NCBI RefSeq assembly: GCF_014268275.3
Contig: NZ_CP077084.1
Location: forward strand, 6,072,501-6,136,500
DNA: 64,000 nt
Direction: 5' to 3'
Source of the DNA: Pseudomonas tritici
GTDB taxonomy: Bacteria > Pseudomonadota > Gammaproteobacteria > Pseudomonadales > Pseudomonadaceae
Part shown: positions 1 through 9,320 of the stretch, in pieces
Numbering within the stretch: position 1 is the stretch's first letter
Layout of the letters: each line of letters opens with the position of its first letter
Translations under genes and position numbers: made by a program
The notes under the pieces: model-generated
Seen by the model: only the letters and a program-made list of their open reading frames with translations
Database searches by the model: none
What the model was told of the DNA's origin: nothing

Positions 1-1154
1 TGAAGGGCTGGATGAAACCGTCCCGGCGAGCTGTAGGCATTGCCTTCCAACCGGCTTCGGCCAAAGTTATCTACCAGCCCTTGGGCGTTATCGGCGTGAT
101 CGTGCCCTGGAATTACCCGCTGTACTTGGCCATCGGTCCGCTGGTCGGCGCGTTGGCGGCGGGTAACCGGGTGATGCTCAAGCTCAGCGAATCTACCCCC
201 GCGACCGGCGAACTGCTCAAGGCGCTGCTGGCAAAGGTCTTCCCGGAGGATTTGGTGTGCGTGGTGCTGGGTGAAGCCGAAGTAGGCATGGCGTTTTCCA
301 AGCTGCCCTTCGACCACCTGTTGTTTACCGGTGCCACCAGCATCGGCAAGCATGTAATGCGTGCAGCGGCCGAACACCTCACGCCGATCACACTCGAGTT
401 GGGCGGCAAGTCGCCAGCCATCGTGTCCGCTGATGTACCGCTCAAGGACGCTGCCGAGCGCATTGCCTTCGGTAAAGCGTTGAACGCCGGCCAGACCTGC
501 GTGGCGCCCGACTACGTGCTGGTGCCGGAAGATCGTGTCGAGGGTTTCGTCGAGGCCTACACCCAGGCCATTCGCGGGTTTTATCCGACCCTGGCCGACA
601 ACCCGGACTACACCGCCATCATCAACGAGCGACAACTGGCCCGGCTCAACGCTTACGTGAAAGACGCCACCGACAAGGGCGCCACCCTGATCCCGCTGTA
701 CGACCAGGGCCAGGCGCGGCGCATGGCTCACAGCCTGCTGCTGAATGTCAGCGATGATATGACCATGATGCAGGACGAAATCTTCGGCCCGGTGCTACCG
801 ATCGTGCCGTATCGCGGCATCGACCAAGCCTTTGCCTACATCAACCAGCGCCCTCGCCCACTGGCCCTGTATTACTTCGGCTACAACAAGGGCGAGCAAA
901 ACCGCGTGCTCCACGAAACCCATTCCGGTGGCGTGTGCCTGAACGACACCTTGCTGCACGTGGCCCAGGACGATATGCCGTTTGGCGGCATCGGACCGTC
1001 GGGCATGGGCCATTACCACGGTCACGAAGGTTTTCTTACCTTCAGCAAAGCCAAGGGTGTGTTGGTGAAACAACGCCTGAACGCGGCGAAGTTGATCTAC
1101 CCGCCCTACGGCAAATCAATCCAGAAGTTGATCCAGAAGCTGTTCGTTCGCTGA
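1..1154 (+). CDS. Coniferyl aldehyde dehydrogenase-type ALDH, 5' end cut by window
   Basis: Partial NAD(P)-dependent aldehyde dehydrogenase. The reading frame is open from the first full codon at position 3, so the start lies outside the window and the ATG at 12 is internal. About 383 residues are visible of a family usually near 475. The catalytic pair is present: the Glu of ELGGKSP (codon 396-398) and the nucleophilic Cys of GQTCVAPDY (codon 498-500). The C-terminal PFGGIGPSGMGHYHG segment is typical of the coniferyl-aldehyde dehydrogenase subfamily. It lies 28 bp before a Tat lipoprotein gene and upstream of a GMC alcohol oxidoreductase on the same strand, so oxidising the aldehyde made by that enzyme is a plausible role (inference). 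Exact substrate unknown. Confidence 0.9.
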   Translation, partial: KGWMKPSRRAVGIAFQPASAKVIYQPLGVIGVIVPWNYPLYLAIGPLVGALAAGNRVMLKLSESTPATGELLKALLAKVFPEDLVCVVLGEAEVGMAFSKLPFDHLLFTGATSIGKHVMRAAAEHLTPITLELGGKSPAIVSADVPLKDAAERIAFGKALNAGQTCVAPDYVLVPEDRVEGFVEAYTQAIRGFYPTLADNPDYTAIINERQLARLNAYVKDATDKGATLIPLYDQGQARRMAHSLLLNVSDDMTMMQDEIFGPVLPIVPYRGIDQAFAYINQRPRPLALYYFGYNKGEQNRVLHETHSGGVCLNDTLLHVAQDDMPFGGIGPSGMGHYHGHEGFLTFSKAKGVLVKQRLNAAKLIYPPYGKSIQKLIQKLFVR

Positions 1155-1182
1155 TACCGCCACCCACGGGATAACAATAACA

Positions 1183-1728
1183 ATGAACCCTAGCCTGACT
1201 GATTCACCTGCGCTTTCACGGCGCGGCGTCTTGAAAATCGGCTTGTGTGCCAGCGCCTTCCTGGCCACCGCCGGGCTCGGCGCCAGCCTCAGCGGTTGCT
1301 CCAGCAGCACGCCGGCCAGCGGCTTTGCCATGTTGCGCAGCAGTGACTTGCCCTTCTTGCGCGCGGTTATCCCAGTGCTGCTCGAAGGCGTCGCCAGCGC
1401 CCAGGAAGTCGCCCGCGGGATTGAAGACACGCTTAAGAAGCTCGACTTCAGCCTGCAGCGCCTGTCGCCGGAGATGTTCAAGCTCACCCAGCAACTGTTC
1501 GACGTGCTGGGCATGGGCATTACCCGTGGGCCGTTGACCGGGATCTGGGGCAGTTGGGAAAACGCCAGCGGCGAACAGATCCGCAACTTTTTGCACCGCT
1601 GGGAAAACAGCTACCTGAACCTGCTGCGCATGGGCCAAGGCTCGCTGCTCAAGCTGGTGATCATGGCCTGGTACTTCCAGCCGGCGTCCTGGGCGCATTG
1701 CGGCTATCCGGGCCCGCCGAAGATTTAG
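1183..1728 (+). CDS. Tat-exported lipoprotein, gluconate dehydrogenase subunit 3-like
   Basis: 181-residue protein. The N-terminus has a twin-arginine motif (SRRGVLKIG, about residues 12-20), a hydrophobic core and then a lipobox-like LSGC, predicting a Tat-dependent lipoprotein. The body is helical, and the C-terminal Trp-rich segment ending in WAHCGYPGPPKI resembles the small subunit (subunit 3) of gluconate 2-dehydrogenase-type enzymes. In those enzymes the small subunit carries the Tat signal and escorts a GMC flavoprotein across the membrane. The next gene is a GMC oxidoreductase without its own signal peptide, which fits that role. Shorter than typical subunit 3 (about 240 residues). 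Family assignment is by pattern only. Confidence 0.8.
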   Translation: MNPSLTDSPALSRRGVLKIGLCASAFLATAGLGASLSGCSSSTPASGFAMLRSSDLPFLRAVIPVLLEGVASAQEVARGIEDTLKKLDFSLQRLSPEMFKLTQQLFDVLGMGITRGPLTGIWGSWENASGEQIRNFLHRWENSYLNLLRMGQGSLLKLVIMAWYFQPASWAHCGYPGPPKI

Positions 1729-1745
1729 CCTTGATAACCCAATCA

Positions 1746-1838
1746 AATGTGGGAGCTGGCTTGCCTGCGATAGCGGTGGATCAGCCATAAATGCACTGCC
1801 AGACAGACCGCCATCGCAGGCAAGCCAGCTCCCACATT
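1746..1838. repeat. REP doublet (REPIN), GTGGGAGC family
   Basis: Two inverted arms, 1746-1777 and 1807-1838, each with the GTGGGAGCTGGCTTGCC core, separated by about 29 bp. It occupies most of the gap between the Tat lipoprotein and GMC genes, so their co-transcript would carry a large hairpin. Confidence 0.9.
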
Positions 1839-1874
1839 GACCGCAACTCCGTACAAAAATAAGAGTGCACTTTT

Positions 1875-3470
1875 ATGCCCGTACCTGATCTGTTCCGCGA
1901 CGGCATGGCCCGTGGCTGGAAAACCCATAACGGCGCCGCCCTCGACAGCGACCTGACCCTGGAAGCCGATGTGGCGATCATCGGCAGCGGCGCAGGTGGC
2001 GGCACCACCGCCGAAATCCTCAGCGCTGCTGGCTACAAAGTGCTGCTGATCGAAGAAGGCCCGCTCAAGACCAGCAGCGATTTCAAGCTGCTCGAGGACG
2101 AGGCCTACACCAGCCTGTACCAGGAAGGCATCGGCCGCATGAGCAAGGACGGCGCGATTACCATCCTGCAGGGTCGGGCGGTAGGTGGCACCACCTTGAT
2201 CAACTGGACGTCGAGCTTTCGCACCCCGGACGCCACCCTCGCCCATTGGGCCAGCGAATATGCGGTGAAGGGTCACAGCAGCGCCGAGATGGCGCCCTGG
2301 TTTGAAAAGATGGAACAACGCCTGGGCATCGCGCCCTGGGCCCTGCCGCCCAACCCGAACAATGATGTGATCCGCAAAGGTTGCGAAAAGCTCGGCTACA
2401 GCTGGCACGTGATCCCGCGCAATGTGCGCGGCTGCTTTAACCTGGGCTATTGCGGCATGGGCTGCCCGGTCAACGCCAAGCAGTCGATGCTGGTGACCAC
2501 TATTCCCTCCACCCTGGAAAAGGGCGGCGAGCTGCTTTACCTGGCACGCGCCGAACGCCTCGTCTACAACGGCGACACCATCAACAGCCTGGAGTGCGTA
2601 GCCCTGGACGACCTGTGCGTGGCGCCGACCGGACGTAAGATCACGGTAAAAGCCAAGCATTACGTACTCTCGGGCGGTGGTATCAACAGCCCGGCACTGC
2701 TGATGCGCTCAAGTGCTCCGGACCCGCATTCGCGGTTGGGCAAGCGCACCTTCCTGCATCTGGTGAATTTCTCCGCGGGTCTATTCGATGAGGTGATCAA
2801 CCCGTTCTATGGCGCCCCCCAGTCGATCTATTCCGACCATTTCCAATGGCAGGACGGCACCACCGGCAAAATGTCCTACAAGCTAGAGGCGCCACCCTTA
2901 CACCCCGCGTTGGCGAGCACCCTACTCGGCGGCTATGGCACCCAGAACGCTCTGGATATGAGCCAATTGCCCAACACCCACGCGATGCTGGCGTTACTGC
3001 GCGACGGCTTCCACCCCGACAGCCCGGGCGGCAGCGTGGAATTGCGCGGCGACGGTACGCCAGTGCTCGACTATCAGGTCTCGGATTACGCCTGGGACGG
3101 CCTGCGCCGCGCGTTCCACAGCATGGCCGAGATCCAGTTCGCGGCGGGCGCCAAGTCAGTCAAGCCGCTGCACCACGACGCGCGCTACGTGAAAACCCTG
3201 GCCGAAGCGCGCAGCCTGATCGACGGCCTCAACCTGGAACTGCACCGCACCTGCCTGGGCAGCGCCCATGTGATGGGCGGTTGTGCCATGGGTGAAGACC
3301 CGAAAAACGCCGTGGCCGACAGCCTCGGTCGTCATCACCAACTGCGCAACCTGTCGATCCACGATGGCTCGCTATTCCCCACCAGTATTGGGGCCAATCC
3401 ACAATTATCGGTGTACGGTTTGACCGCGCAACTGGCGACGGCTTTGGCCGAACGTCTGAAAACAGCATGA
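1875..3470 (+). CDS. GMC-family FAD alcohol oxidoreductase
   Basis: 531 residues, full length for the glucose-methanol-choline family and closest in style to long-chain alcohol/cholesterol-type oxidases. The FAD-binding GSGAGGG is at about residues 37-43. A Cys-rich segment (CFNLGYCGMGCPVNAKQS) follows around residue 190. The C-terminal catalytic region carries the His of SAHVMGG and the Asn of ANPQLSV. No signal peptide is present, so export, if any, would rely on the Tat lipoprotein encoded just upstream. With the upstream aldehyde dehydrogenase it could convert an alcohol to the acid (inference). Starts with ATG at 1875, after a REP doublet that separates it from the upstream gene. Confidence 0.9.
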   Translation: MPVPDLFRDGMARGWKTHNGAALDSDLTLEADVAIIGSGAGGGTTAEILSAAGYKVLLIEEGPLKTSSDFKLLEDEAYTSLYQEGIGRMSKDGAITILQGRAVGGTTLINWTSSFRTPDATLAHWASEYAVKGHSSAEMAPWFEKMEQRLGIAPWALPPNPNNDVIRKGCEKLGYSWHVIPRNVRGCFNLGYCGMGCPVNAKQSMLVTTIPSTLEKGGELLYLARAERLVYNGDTINSLECVALDDLCVAPTGRKITVKAKHYVLSGGGINSPALLMRSSAPDPHSRLGKRTFLHLVNFSAGLFDEVINPFYGAPQSIYSDHFQWQDGTTGKMSYKLEAPPLHPALASTLLGGYGTQNALDMSQLPNTHAMLALLRDGFHPDSPGGSVELRGDGTPVLDYQVSDYAWDGLRRAFHSMAEIQFAAGAKSVKPLHHDARYVKTLAEARSLIDGLNLELHRTCLGSAHVMGGCAMGEDPKNAVADSLGRHHQLRNLSIHDGSLFPTSIGANPQLSVYGLTAQLATALAERLKTA

Positions 3471-3504
3471 AAAAACGCGCGATAAGCGGCATGTATCTAC
3501 ATAA

Positions 3505-4053
<549 letters not shown>

Positions 4054-4062
4054 GACCGCTGA

Positions 4063-4407
<345 letters not shown>

Positions 4408-4429
4408 GCTTTTTCAGGGCCTGGAAGGG

Positions 4430-4506
4430 CCTCATCGCAGGCAAGCCAGCTCCCACATTGGATGTGTGAACACATTCAAATGTGGGAGCAGACAGGCCTG
4501 AGATGG
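4430..4506. repeat. REP pair, GTGGGAGC family, outward-facing
   Basis: Two REP arms in the opposite order to most others here: the CTCCCACATT-ending arm (4430-4459) comes first and the degenerate AATGTGGGAG arm (4479-4506) second. They fill the convergent gap between the ferredoxin gene and mutM. Confidence 0.8.
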
Positions 4507-4528
4507 CGATTTCAGCCATCACACAGGT

Positions 4529-5341
4529 TCAGCGCTGACACTTGGGGCAAAACACACTCGCCCGCTGCCCCAGCACCACATTGCGCAACTCAGTCCCGCA
4601 GACCTTGCACGCCTCGCCGCCGCGGCCATAAACGAACAGCTCCTGTTGGAAATACCCCGGCTGCCCATCACCGCCGATAAAGTCCCGCAGCGTCGTACCA
4701 CCGCGCTCGATAGCGGCGGCCAGGATGCGCTTGATCTCAATCGCCAGCTTCAAATAACGCGCTCGCGAAATGCCGTCCGCCTCGCGACGCGGATCGATCC
4801 CCGCTGCAAACAGCGCTTCCGTCGCGTAAATATTGCCCACGCCCACCACCACCGCGTTGTCCATGATGAACGGCTTCACCGCCATCGACCGTCCACGGGA
4901 CAGTTGAAACAAGCGATCGCCATCAAACAGGTCCGTCAGCGGCTCTGGCCCCAGGCGAATCAACAGCTCATGGTTGTGCGGGTCCTGGCTCCACAGCATC
5001 GCGCCGAAACGCCGCGGGTCGGTGTAACGCAGGGCCAGGCCGGATTCGAGCTCGATATCCACATGCTCATGCTTGGCGGCCGGCATGCCGACTTCCACCA
5101 GGCGCAGGTTGCCCGACATGCCCAGATGGCTGATCAGGGTGCCCACTTCGGCATTGATCAACAGGTACTTGGCCCGCCGCTCCACCAGCACGATGCGCTG
5201 CCCGGACAGGCGCACATCAAGGTCTTCCGGGATCGGCCAGCGCAGGCGCCGTTCACGCACCACCACACGGCTGACGCGCTGGCCTTCCAAGTGCGGTGCA
5301 ATGCCGCGCCGGGTGGTTTCGACTTCTGGTAACTCGGGCAT
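4529..5341 (-). CDS. mutM: Formamidopyrimidine-DNA glycosylase
   Basis: 270 residues. Bifunctional glycosylase/AP lyase that removes 8-oxoguanine and ring-opened purines from DNA. The N-terminal PELPEVET places the catalytic Pro at position 2 and Glu at position 3 after Met removal. The C-terminal zinc finger is complete (CKVCGTEL...CPKCQR). The helix-two-turn-helix region around [12 protein letters not shown] is intact. Convergent with the ferredoxin gene. The HDOD gene lies 21 bp upstream on the same strand. Confidence 0.97.
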   Translation of the reverse strand: MPELPEVETTRRGIAPHLEGQRVSRVVVRERRLRWPIPEDLDVRLSGQRIVLVERRAKYLLINAEVGTLISHLGMSGNLRLVEVGMPAAKHEHVDIELESGLALRYTDPRRFGAMLWSQDPHNHELLIRLGPEPLTDLFDGDRLFQLSRGRSMAVKPFIMDNAVVVGVGNIYATEALFAAGIDPRREADGISRARYLKLAIEIKRILAAAIERGGTTLRDFIGGDGQPGYFQQELFVYGRGGEACKVCGTELRNVVLGQRASVFCPKCQR

Positions 5342-5362
5342 GTGTACCTCGTGAAGGAAGGG

Positions 5363-6229
5363 TCAGTGCGCGCCCAGCTCGCGGATCGACAACTTCATGC
5401 TCTCGAAGTCGTAGTCCGACAGCCCCACGTAGTCCAGCACCAGGTGGCCGATGGTATTCCACTCATGGTCGACCGCCTGGTTGCCCAGCACGCGGTAGGA
5501 CGAGCAGACGTGCTCGGCCATTTTCAGGATCGCCAGCAGGTTTTTCAGTTGGGAATTGCGCGACGACTCATCGCTGAAAATCGCCAGGGCATTGTGGTGG
5601 TTGGCGATGGCATCGGTTACATGTTCCGGCAGGCGCCAGGACTTGGCGGTGTAGTAACCCACCACCGCATGGTTGGTGTTGAACGCGTTGTTCTCGGTGT
5701 CGACCACGCGGGAGTCGGGGCCGGCGTTGGCGTATGCCTGTTCCAGCACCGTCATATAGTTGGGGAAGCGCTTGAGCATCAGCGGCACGCCGCAATCGTG
5801 GAACAGGCCCAAGGCATATGCCTCGTCTACGGCTTGCGACCCGGTGCGCTTGGCCAGAGTGAGGCAAGTCATGGCCACATCCTGGGCGGTGTCCCAGAAG
5901 CGGTTGAGGGTGACGATGGTGTCGTCGCTCATCTCGCCTTTGATCGACAAGGCGTTGATCAGGTTGATGATAGAACGGCTGCCCAGCAGGTTCACTGCGC
6001 GCTGGATCGAGGCGATCTTGTTGCTGAGGCCGTAATAGGACGAATTGACAATCTTCAGCAGCGCGCCGGACAGGCCCGGGTCCTGGGAGATCAACCGCGC
6101 GATCACCTCCAGGTCCGGGTCGGGCATGTACTGCTCCATCTGCAAATCCACCATGATCTGCGGTTGAGGCGGCACGCTGATGCCTTGCAAGGTCTGCTGG
6201 ATCTGTTCGGCGGAAAGCTCTTGGGACAT
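5363..6229 (-). CDS. HDOD-domain signalling protein
   Basis: 288 residues, essentially one HDOD domain. The segment with ISQDPGLSGALLKIVNSS is the family hallmark, and the degenerate HD region (FHDCGVPLMLKR) lies in the middle. HDOD proteins usually lack hydrolase activity and act as regulatory scaffolds in stress, motility or c-di-GMP-linked signalling. No partner domain is fused here. It ends 21 bp before the mutM start and may be co-transcribed with it. Specific role unknown. Confidence 0.88.
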   Translation of the reverse strand: MSQELSAEQIQQTLQGISVPPQPQIMVDLQMEQYMPDPDLEVIARLISQDPGLSGALLKIVNSSYYGLSNKIASIQRAVNLLGSRSIINLINALSIKGEMSDDTIVTLNRFWDTAQDVAMTCLTLAKRTGSQAVDEAYALGLFHDCGVPLMLKRFPNYMTVLEQAYANAGPDSRVVDTENNAFNTNHAVVGYYTAKSWRLPEHVTDAIANHHNALAIFSDESSRNSQLKNLLAILKMAEHVCSSYRVLGNQAVDHEWNTIGHLVLDYVGLSDYDFESMKLSIRELGAH

Positions 6230-6315
6230 AAGTACATACTCCGGGCTAGGCGGGGATTCTAACCCCTATGAAGACTTGACCGACACCTCAAAAACCCGAA
6301 CTGAAACCCGATTCA

Positions 6316-6420
6316 ATGTGGGAACCGGGTTATGTGGGAGCTGGCTTGCCTGCGATAGCATCTCCTCGCAGTAACAGACATACCGAGTCGCCTGCATCGC
6401 GGGCAAGCCCGGCTCCCACA
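6316..6420. repeat. REP doublet with a truncated extra arm
   Basis: A short degenerate arm start (6316-6330) precedes a full left arm (6332-6358). A right arm of the GCGGGCAAGCCCGGCTCCCACA variant is at 6392-6420. Lies between the divergent HDOD and methyltransferase genes. Confidence 0.8.
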
Positions 6421-6473
6421 GGGGCATCACAGCCCACATGTCCGGCGGCGTCACAGAGTCCTGTGCAACACGG

Positions 6474-6479
6474 TATACT
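6474..6479 (+). promoter_or_regulatory. Candidate -10 box (TATACT) for the rlmI-like gene
   Basis: TATACT lies 27 bp upstream of the methyltransferase ATG, with a poor -35 candidate (TCACAG at 6451) 17 bp before it. The GGAG ribosome-binding site is at 6494-6497. Based on hexamer match and position only. Confidence 0.35.
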
Positions 6480-6505
6480 CCCGCTCTTTTTTCCGGAGCG
6501 ACGTC

Positions 6506-7702
6506 ATGTCCCTGCCAAGCCTGCGCCTCAAACCCAACGCTGATCGCCGTTTGCGCAACGGCCACCTGTGGGTCTACAGCAACGAAATCGACGTGGCGGC
6601 CACCCCACTTCACGGCTTCCAGGCAGGCGACCAGGCTATCCTGGAAGCAGCCGGCGGCAAGACCCTGGGCATCGTGGCCATGAGCCCGAACAACCTGATC
6701 TGCGCCCGCCTGCTGTCGCGCGACATCAAGCTGCCTTTGGACAAGTCGCTGCTGGTGCACCGGATCAACGTGGCGCTGTCACTGCGTGATCGCCTGTTCG
6801 ACAAGCCGTTCTACCGCCTGGTCTACGGCGATTCCGACCTGCTGCCGGGCCTGGTAGTCGACCGTTTCGGCGACATCCTGGTGGTGCAGATCGCTTCGGC
6901 GACCATGGAAGCGCATAAGGAAGACGTGATCGCTGCGCTGACCCAAGTGCTCAAGCCGAGCGGCATCCTGTTCAAGAACGACTCCGCCGCGCGCGACGCC
7001 GAAGGCCTCAACCGCTACGTCGAAACCGTGTTCGGCCTGGTACCTGAATGGGTCGCCCTGGAAGAAAACGGCGTGAAATTCGAAGCCCCGGTCATCCAGG
7101 GCCAGAAAACCGGCTGGTTCTACGACCACCGCATGAACCGCGCCCGCCTGGCCCCGTATGCCAAAGGCAAGCGTGTACTCGACCTTTACAGCTACATCGG
7201 CGGCTGGGGCGTGCAAGCAGCAGCTTTCGGCGCCAGTGAAGTGTTCTGCGTCGACGCCTCCGCCTTCGCCCTCGACGGCGTGGAGCGCAACGCGGCACTG
7301 AACGGCGTTGCCGAGAAGATGACCTGCATTGAAGGCGACGTCTTCGAAGCCCTCAAAGAGCTGAAAGCCAGCGAAGAACGCTTCGACGTGATCGTCGCTG
7401 ACCCACCGGCCTTCATCAAACGCAAAAAAGACATGAAAAACGGCGAAGGCGCCTACCGCCGCCTCAACGAGCAAGCCATGCGCCTGCTCAGCAAGGACGG
7501 CATCCTGGTCAGCGCGTCGTGCTCCATGCACCTGCCGGAAGACGACCTGCAAAACATCCTGCTGACCAGCGCCCGCCACCTGGATCGCAATATCCAGATG
7601 CTAGAGCGTGGTGGCCAGGGTCCGGATCATCCGGTGCACCCGGCGATTGTCGAGACGCGGTATATCAAAAGCATTACGTGCCGGTTGTTGCCCAATAGCT
7701 AA
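6506..7702 (+). CDS. RlmI-family class I SAM-dependent rRNA methyltransferase
   Basis: 398 residues. An N-terminal PUA-like RNA-binding domain (residues 1-75) is followed by a central linker and a C-terminal Rossmann methyltransferase domain. The latter has LDLYSYIGGWGVQAAAFGA as SAM motif I and VADPPAFIKRKK as motif IV, then a conserved SCSMHL segment. This is the architecture of RlmI (YccW), which makes m5C1962 in 23S rRNA. Orthology to RlmI is likely but paralogous RlmK/L-type enzymes cannot be excluded from sequence alone. GGAG 9 bp before the ATG. Confidence 0.88.
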   Translation: MSLPSLRLKPNADRRLRNGHLWVYSNEIDVAATPLHGFQAGDQAILEAAGGKTLGIVAMSPNNLICARLLSRDIKLPLDKSLLVHRINVALSLRDRLFDKPFYRLVYGDSDLLPGLVVDRFGDILVVQIASATMEAHKEDVIAALTQVLKPSGILFKNDSAARDAEGLNRYVETVFGLVPEWVALEENGVKFEAPVIQGQKTGWFYDHRMNRARLAPYAKGKRVLDLYSYIGGWGVQAAAFGASEVFCVDASAFALDGVERNAALNGVAEKMTCIEGDVFEALKELKASEERFDVIVADPPAFIKRKKDMKNGEGAYRRLNEQAMRLLSKDGILVSASCSMHLPEDDLQNILLTSARHLDRNIQMLERGGQGPDHPVHPAIVETRYIKSITCRLLPNS

Positions 7703-7720
7703 GTAACACGCAGATCAAAG

Positions 7721-7807
7721 GTGGGAGCGGGCTTGCCCGCGATAGCGGTGTATCAGTTACAGATTTTTAATCTGTTACACCGCTATCGCAGGCAAGCCAG
7801 CTCCCAC
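7721..7807. repeat. REP doublet, GTGGGAGC family, long stem
   Basis: The arms at 7721-7757 and 7774-7807 continue into a near-complete inner palindrome (GATAGCGGTGTAACAG-like), giving one of the longest stems of the REP copies here. It lies just after the methyltransferase gene and could act as its 3' end. Confidence 0.9.
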
Positions 7808-7949
7808 ATTTTTTTGTGTTGTGCCAGAAGGATTTTTCCTACCGCCGCAAACCACGTGGATCCAAGAGGCCTCCCACAATAGTTTTAATTGAATTCCATT
7901 TTTCGCAGACTAGTATCGGTTTCTGGTGTTACTCCGGAAAACAAAAACA

Positions 7950-9110
7950 ATGTCTGGCTCCATGCGCTCCCGCTTCATCCTGATCACCTGCATTTCCCTG
8001 ATCAGCTTCTTCCCGATCAATATCCTGCTGCCCTCATTCCCCGCCCTGGCCGCCAGGTTCGACACGCCTACCGCAGACGTCGCACTGTCCATCAGCCTGT
8101 TCACACTGGTCTTTTCGATCTCTCAATTGGTCGCCGGCCCGTTATCGGATAAATGGGGCCGCAAGGAAGTCCTGATCGGCTGCATCACCCTTTCTATCCT
8201 GGGTGCTATCGGTTGCGCGCTGGCGCCGGACTACCTGACCTTCCTGCTGTTTCGCAGCGTCCAGGCAATGGGTTGTGGCTTCTTCGTACTCGGCCACGCA
8301 CTGGTAGAAGACCTGTTCGACGAACAAGACCGCGCTCGCGTACGACTCTATTACATGACCCTCAGCGGCTCATTTGTCGCGCTGTCACCGCTGATCGGCT
8401 CATGGCTGCAAACCACCTTCGACTGGCAAGGCAGCTTCTACGGCTTTGCGCTGATGGCGCTGGGCATGTTGATCCACGCGTTCTGCATCCTGCCGTCCAA
8501 GTCCGCCAGCCCGCACCGCGCGCCTGTATCGATCTTCGGCACGCTGAAAGCCGTCGCACGTCATCGCGACTTCCTGCGCTACTGGTGGATCGCAGCGCTG
8601 GTGTTTGCCTGCTACTTCGCCCTGATCAGCGTGACACCGCTGATTTTCATGGATGCGTTGAAGCTCTCCGAATACCAGTACGCGCTGGTGCTGATGGTGT
8701 ACGGCGTGGCCTATTTGCTCGGTGGCGTGGCGGCCTCCTATCTGCAAAAACACATTCCATTGGCCCGGCAAATCAATATCGGTCTCGGATTGTTACTTAT
8801 CGCGGGGGTGCTGCTGACGCTGATCGTCAGCCTTGATGCCATCAACACCGTGAGCCTGTTGATCCCCATGCTGATCAGCGCACTGGCCGTGACGCTGGTT
8901 CGGCCCGCGGCGATTTCAGCGGCGATGCTGCTGTTTTCCAGCAGCGCAGGGACGGCGGCATCGGCGGGGAACAGCATCATGTTCCTGACCGCAGCCGCCA
9001 GCAGCGCTGCGCTGGCGCAAACCGGGACTCATTTGTTGTTGACCATCGGCGTGAGCTTCATTGTCTTCAGCCTGTGGGGTTGGATGACAAATGCGCGCTC
9101 CTGCGGGTAG
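7950..9110 (+). CDS. MFS transporter, DHA1/Bcr-CflA-type drug efflux
   Basis: 386 residues with about 12 hydrophobic segments. The MFS motif A is visible as GPLSDKWGRKEV after TM2. The TM1 sequence (PINILLPSFPALAARF) is of the Bcr/CflA drug:H+ antiporter style. The start at 7950 (MSGSMRSRF) is preferred over a GTG at 7926, which adds a basic octapeptide. Neither has a strong ribosome site, so the start is uncertain. Substrate unknown. Monocistronic. Confidence 0.85.
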   Translation: MSGSMRSRFILITCISLISFFPINILLPSFPALAARFDTPTADVALSISLFTLVFSISQLVAGPLSDKWGRKEVLIGCITLSILGAIGCALAPDYLTFLLFRSVQAMGCGFFVLGHALVEDLFDEQDRARVRLYYMTLSGSFVALSPLIGSWLQTTFDWQGSFYGFALMALGMLIHAFCILPSKSASPHRAPVSIFGTLKAVARHRDFLRYWWIAALVFACYFALISVTPLIFMDALKLSEYQYALVLMVYGVAYLLGGVAASYLQKHIPLARQINIGLGLLLIAGVLLTLIVSLDAINTVSLLIPMLISALAVTLVRPAAISAAMLLFSSSAGTAASAGNSIMFLTAAASSAALAQTGTHLLLTIGVSFIVFSLWGWMTNARSCG

Positions 9111-9320
9111 ACGGCCATTCCCTCCAGCCGCCAGCGGTGTAGAATCGGCCTATTCATCGCCAGTCATCCCCCGGCGGGTTTATGAGCTCAAGGCCAATGC
9201 GCACGGCGATCCCGTCACGTTTGCGGCAACTTCCGGACACCAGTGCCATTTTTCGGGTGTTCCAGACGTCAATAGAAGCTCACTCCCCTTTGATACCGAT
9301 TAGCCGCCCGGAGTGCTCCA

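Noticed and set aside
1743..2660. 305-residue minus-strand frame overlapping the GMC gene and a REP
   Set aside because: Translates the REP sequence and antisense GMC; no ribosome site or motif.
9111..9320. Possible attenuator leader peptide before ilvD
   Set aside because: No short ORF enriched in Ile/Val/Leu codons followed by a terminator/antiterminator pair could be found.
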